Assembly (NCBI GenBank): GCA_018713665.1
Contig: DVOI01000073.1
Coordinates: 1-15,378, forward strand
DNA: 15,378 bases
Reading direction: 5' to 3'
Source of the DNA: Ornithoclostridium faecigallinarum
GTDB taxonomy: Bacteria > Bacillota > Clostridia > Christensenellales > UBA3700
Under the pieces are notes generated by a model, which saw nothing but the letters and a program-made list of their open reading frames with translations, did not search any database and had not been told where the DNA came from. The translations under genes and the position numbers were made by a program. This document shows positions 13,313 to 15,378 of this stretch, piece by piece. Numbering within the stretch: position 1 is the stretch's first letter; each line of letters starts with the position of its first letter.

Positions 13313-13972
13313 ATGCTGTTGTGTATGTCGGCGGTGCCCCTTTCGATCGCGCTCGGATGCGACGACCGCGACCGCGCGGATATCCTGTGTCTTCACCGCA
13401 ACGTGATCGGCCGCGTCGATCTCGAGGCGGAACTTCGCGGCGAATCGTCGGTGATGCGGCGGCTCATGCGCCATTCGGCGCGGCACGGCAACCTGATAAT
13501 CGCCGCGACGCGGGCGCGAGTGGAGGGCGGCGAATTCAACAGCGCGGTCGTCATCGACCGCGGCAAGGTGCTCGGTGTCAGCGACCAGATGTCGCCCGGC
13601 GGCAAGACGCTCAAAGGCTCGTGCATGCGCTGCTATCGCACCTCTTCGGGACTGATGGGGCTCATTTTGTCCGACGACATACGCTGTCCTCAGCTGTGGC
13701 ACGCGATGTCGCGCGCCGGCTGCGACTTTGTGGTCGCAATGCACGAAAAGGTGTTCGACGAGACGCGCGACCACGCGTTTTTGCAATGCATGGCGTATTG
13801 CTGCGGCCGCAACGTCTACGCCAACTTCTGCGACCTGTCGAGACGCTACAACTGCTTCGGCAACTGCGACGACAGCGCGTCGGGGATAGAGCGCCGCTTC
13901 GCCTTTTGCGCGCACTCCAAGCCCGACACCTTTATGCGCGGGACGATCAAGATCTATGTCGAACAGACATAA
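13313..13972 (+). CDS. nitrilase-fold (carbon-nitrogen hydrolase-like) protein with degenerate active site
   Basis: A 219-residue protein. The segment GGEFNSAVVIDRGKVLG (72-88) and the stretch GLMGLILSDDIRCPQLWHAM (113-132) followed by AGCDFVVAMHE align with the nitrilase pattern (NSA-x-x-x-x-x-G-x-x-x-G, then GxLICxDxRxPE). The catalytic Cys position is Ser120, the usual Y-x-K-x-H region reads VSDQMSP without the Lys, and no clear Glu motif is seen. An active amidase is therefore doubtful. The protein is rich in cysteine, 14 in 219. At about 220 residues it is shorter than typical nitrilases (260-300). The start is uncertain: no ribosome binding site precedes 13313 or the next Met at 13325, and the frame is open further upstream. 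Confidence 0.55.
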   Translation: MLLCMSAVPLSIALGCDDRDRADILCLHRNVIGRVDLEAELRGESSVMRRLMRHSARHGNLIIAATRARVEGGEFNSAVVIDRGKVLGVSDQMSPGGKTLKGSCMRCYRTSSGLMGLILSDDIRCPQLWHAMSRAGCDFVVAMHEKVFDETRDHAFLQCMAYCCGRNVYANFCDLSRRYNCFGNCDDSASGIERRFAFCAHSKPDTFMRGTIKIYVEQT

Positions 13973-13996
13973 AAACGCGCCCCTTTCGGAGCGCGT
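13971..13996 (-). terminator. terminator of ftsH, shared with the convergent gene
   Basis: ACGCGC (13975-13980) pairs with GCGCGT (13991-13996), with two more G-C pairs inside after a mismatch. On the minus strand it ends in TTTTT. It may also stop the rightward gene ending at 13972, but the T-run on that strand is poor. Confidence 0.75.
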
Positions 13997-14014
13997 GTCT
14001 CTTGTCTTGCGACG

Positions 14015-15378
14015 TCAGTCCTTTTTGTCGTCCGACGGTTTTTCGTCCGGCTTTTCGTCCGCGGGCTTTTGCTGCGACGCCTCGCTTTGCTCGGGCTTGA
14101 CCTCTTCGTCCTTGCCCTTTTCTTCGCTCGCCTGAGGCTGCGGCGCGTCTTCGGTCTCGGACGGAGCGGACGCTCTCGCCTCTTCGGCGGCGCGTCTTTC
14201 CTTCATCCTCGCGAGTTCCGCCTCGGAGATGATCTCCACCTTCGCGCCCGTGCGCGGAGCAGCCGCCGTCGGCGCCTTGTAGCTGTCCTTCTTCGCCTGT
14301 CTTTCGTCGATCGCGGCGATGACCTCGTCCGCACTCTTGCCGTCAAACAGCATCTCGACTTCGTCGGTGTAGATCGTGTCCTTGGCGAACAGCACCTTGA
14401 CCATGTTCTCCATCACTGCGCGATGCTGACGCAGCAAGTCGAGCGCGCGGGTGTAGCAGTTATCGATGATGGACTTGATCTCCTCGTCAATCACGCCGCC
14501 CAGCTCTTCGCTGTAACTGTGCGTGGTGCCGTAATCTCTGCCGAGGAACACCTCTTTGTCGCCGCCGAGATACATGTTGCCGACCGCCTTGCTCATGCCC
14601 CATTCGGTGACCATCTTGCGCGCGATCGTGCTGGCGCGCTGGATGTCGTTGCTCGCGCCCGTCGAGACGTCGTGGATGACGATCTCTTCCGCCGCCCTGC
14701 CGCCGAGCATCATCGTGATCATGTCAATCAGCTTGCCCTTGGTGACGTGGCTGTCGTCGCTGTCGGGACGGGTGAGCGTATAGCCCGCCGCCTGACCTCT
14801 GGGGATGATGGACACCTCCTGCACCTCGTCGCAATTTTCGAGCACCTTTGCGATGATCGCGTGTCCGGACTCGTGGTAGGCGGTGATGCGCTTGTCGGAA
14901 TCGGTGACGACGCGGCTCTTCTTCTGCGGGCCGGCGATGACCTTGTTGATGCCTTCGAGGATGTCCTCCATAACGATGACCTTGCGTCCCGCCCTCGCGG
15001 CGAGGATCGCCGCCTCGTTGAGCAGGTTTTCGAGATCCGCGCCGCTGAATCCGCTGGTCATGCGCGCGAGGATCTTGAACGACACGTCGGGCGCGAGCGG
15101 TTTGTTGCGGCTGTGCACTTTGAGGATCTCTTCCCTTCCCTTGACGTCGGGGATATTGACATAGATCTGTCTGTCGAAACGGCCGGGTCTGAGCAGCGCC
15201 GGGTCGAGGATATCCGCCCTGTTGGTCGCCGCCATGACGATGATGCCGTCATTCTTTTCAAAGCCGTCCATCTGCACGAGCAGCTGGTTGAGCGTCTGCT
15301 CTCTCTCGTCGTGACCGCCGCCGAGCCCCGCGCCTCTCTGCCTGCCGACCGCGTCGATCTCGTCGATGAAGACGATGC
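14015..15378 (-). CDS. ftsH: ATP-dependent zinc metalloprotease FtsH (5' part beyond the right edge)
   Basis: The C-terminal about 454 residues of the membrane-bound AAA+ protease that degrades damaged membrane proteins and regulators. From the right edge the frame starts within Walker B (IVFIDEIDAVG), then HDEREQTLNQLLVQMDGF, NRADILDPALLRPGRFDR (second region of homology with arginine fingers), and GFSGADLENLLNEAA. The peptidase site is HESGH (about 14861-14875), with the third zinc ligand Asp in GASNDIQRAS. The N-terminal membrane helices and Walker A are outside the window. After the protease domain there is a tail of about 70 residues rich in Glu, Lys, Pro and Gln (from about RAAEEARAS to DDKKD), predicted disordered. 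A terminator follows. Confidence 0.98.
   Translation of the reverse strand, partial: IVFIDEIDAVGRQRGAGLGGGHDEREQTLNQLLVQMDGFEKNDGIIVMAATNRADILDPALLRPGRFDRQIYVNIPDVKGREEILKVHSRNKPLAPDVSFKILARMTSGFSGADLENLLNEAAILAARAGRKVIVMEDILEGINKVIAGPQKKSRVVTDSDKRITAYHESGHAIIAKVLENCDEVQEVSIIPRGQAAGYTLTRPDSDDSHVTKGKLIDMITMMLGGRAAEEIVIHDVSTGASNDIQRASTIARKMVTEWGMSKAVGNMYLGGDKEVFLGRDYGTTHSYSEELGGVIDEEIKSIIDNCYTRALDLLRQHRAVMENMVKVLFAKDTIYTDEVEMLFDGKSADEVIAAIDERQAKKDSYKAPTAAAPRTGAKVEIISEAELARMKERRAAEEARASAPSETEDAPQPQASEEKGKDEEVKPEQSEASQQKPADEKPDEKPSDDKKD

Noticed and set aside
13139..13915. 258-codon minus-strand frame over the nitrilase-like gene
   Set aside because: Only its last 21 codons, with their own GGAGG and downstream of the promoter at 13239-13267, are credible; the rest is antisense to the nitrilase-like gene.

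Overview
The window looks like chromosomal DNA of an uncultured anaerobic Bacillota, most likely a gut-type Clostridia. I judge this from strong AGGAGG-like ribosome binding sites, near-consensus sigma-A promoters (TTGACA-N17/18-TATAAT), many intrinsic terminators, Gram-positive-style lipoprotein signals, a short SecG, SmpB, FtsH and an acetyl-type MetA. Family-level placement is not possible from the sequence alone. Most genes are GC-rich; about 900-2300 is visibly more AT-rich.

Layout. Positions 1-229 hold the possible 5' end of a leftward gene, a perfect 14-bp palindrome and a promoter. A tRNA-Pro(GGG) gene follows at 230-306. From 284 to about 881 lies a tandem array of partial copies of the tRNA 3' end, each followed by a bidirectional hairpin and, in two copies, an inverted echo of the T-arm. 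It encodes no protein that I believe in. Next comes an AT-rich pair: a leftward lipoprotein with two DUF4352-like domains (898-1914) and a divergent XRE-type regulator (1994-2221) sharing an 80-bp promoter region.

From 2364 to 6877 there is a set of separately promoted secreted glycanases, all predicted lipoproteins: GH26 (rightward), GH18 (leftward) and GH16 (rightward), with a two-repeat DUF1508 protein between the last two. A leftward housekeeping block follows: secG (9742-10041), then smpB, an O-acetylhomoserine sulfhydrylase gene and metA (9630 down to 6938) in one tightly spaced unit. MetA carries Glu111, the residue associated with acetyl-CoA use, which matches the O-acetylhomoserine enzyme encoded just upstream.

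A second leftward operon (13204 to 10147) contains a 21-codon mini-ORF, a GH36-like alpha-galactosidase-family protein and a membrane-anchored metallophosphoesterase. Divergent from it is a rightward nitrilase-fold protein that appears to lack its catalytic cysteine (13313-13972). The window ends in the C-terminal two-thirds of ftsH, leftward and cut by the right edge.

Together the glycosidases suggest a cell-surface polysaccharide scavenger (mannan, chitin or peptidoglycan-like glycans, beta-glucan, alpha-galactosides), but no transporter is visible. The most unusual part is the tRNA-Pro tail array at 230-881, whose copies keep hairpin structure while changing the sequence of the inner stems.
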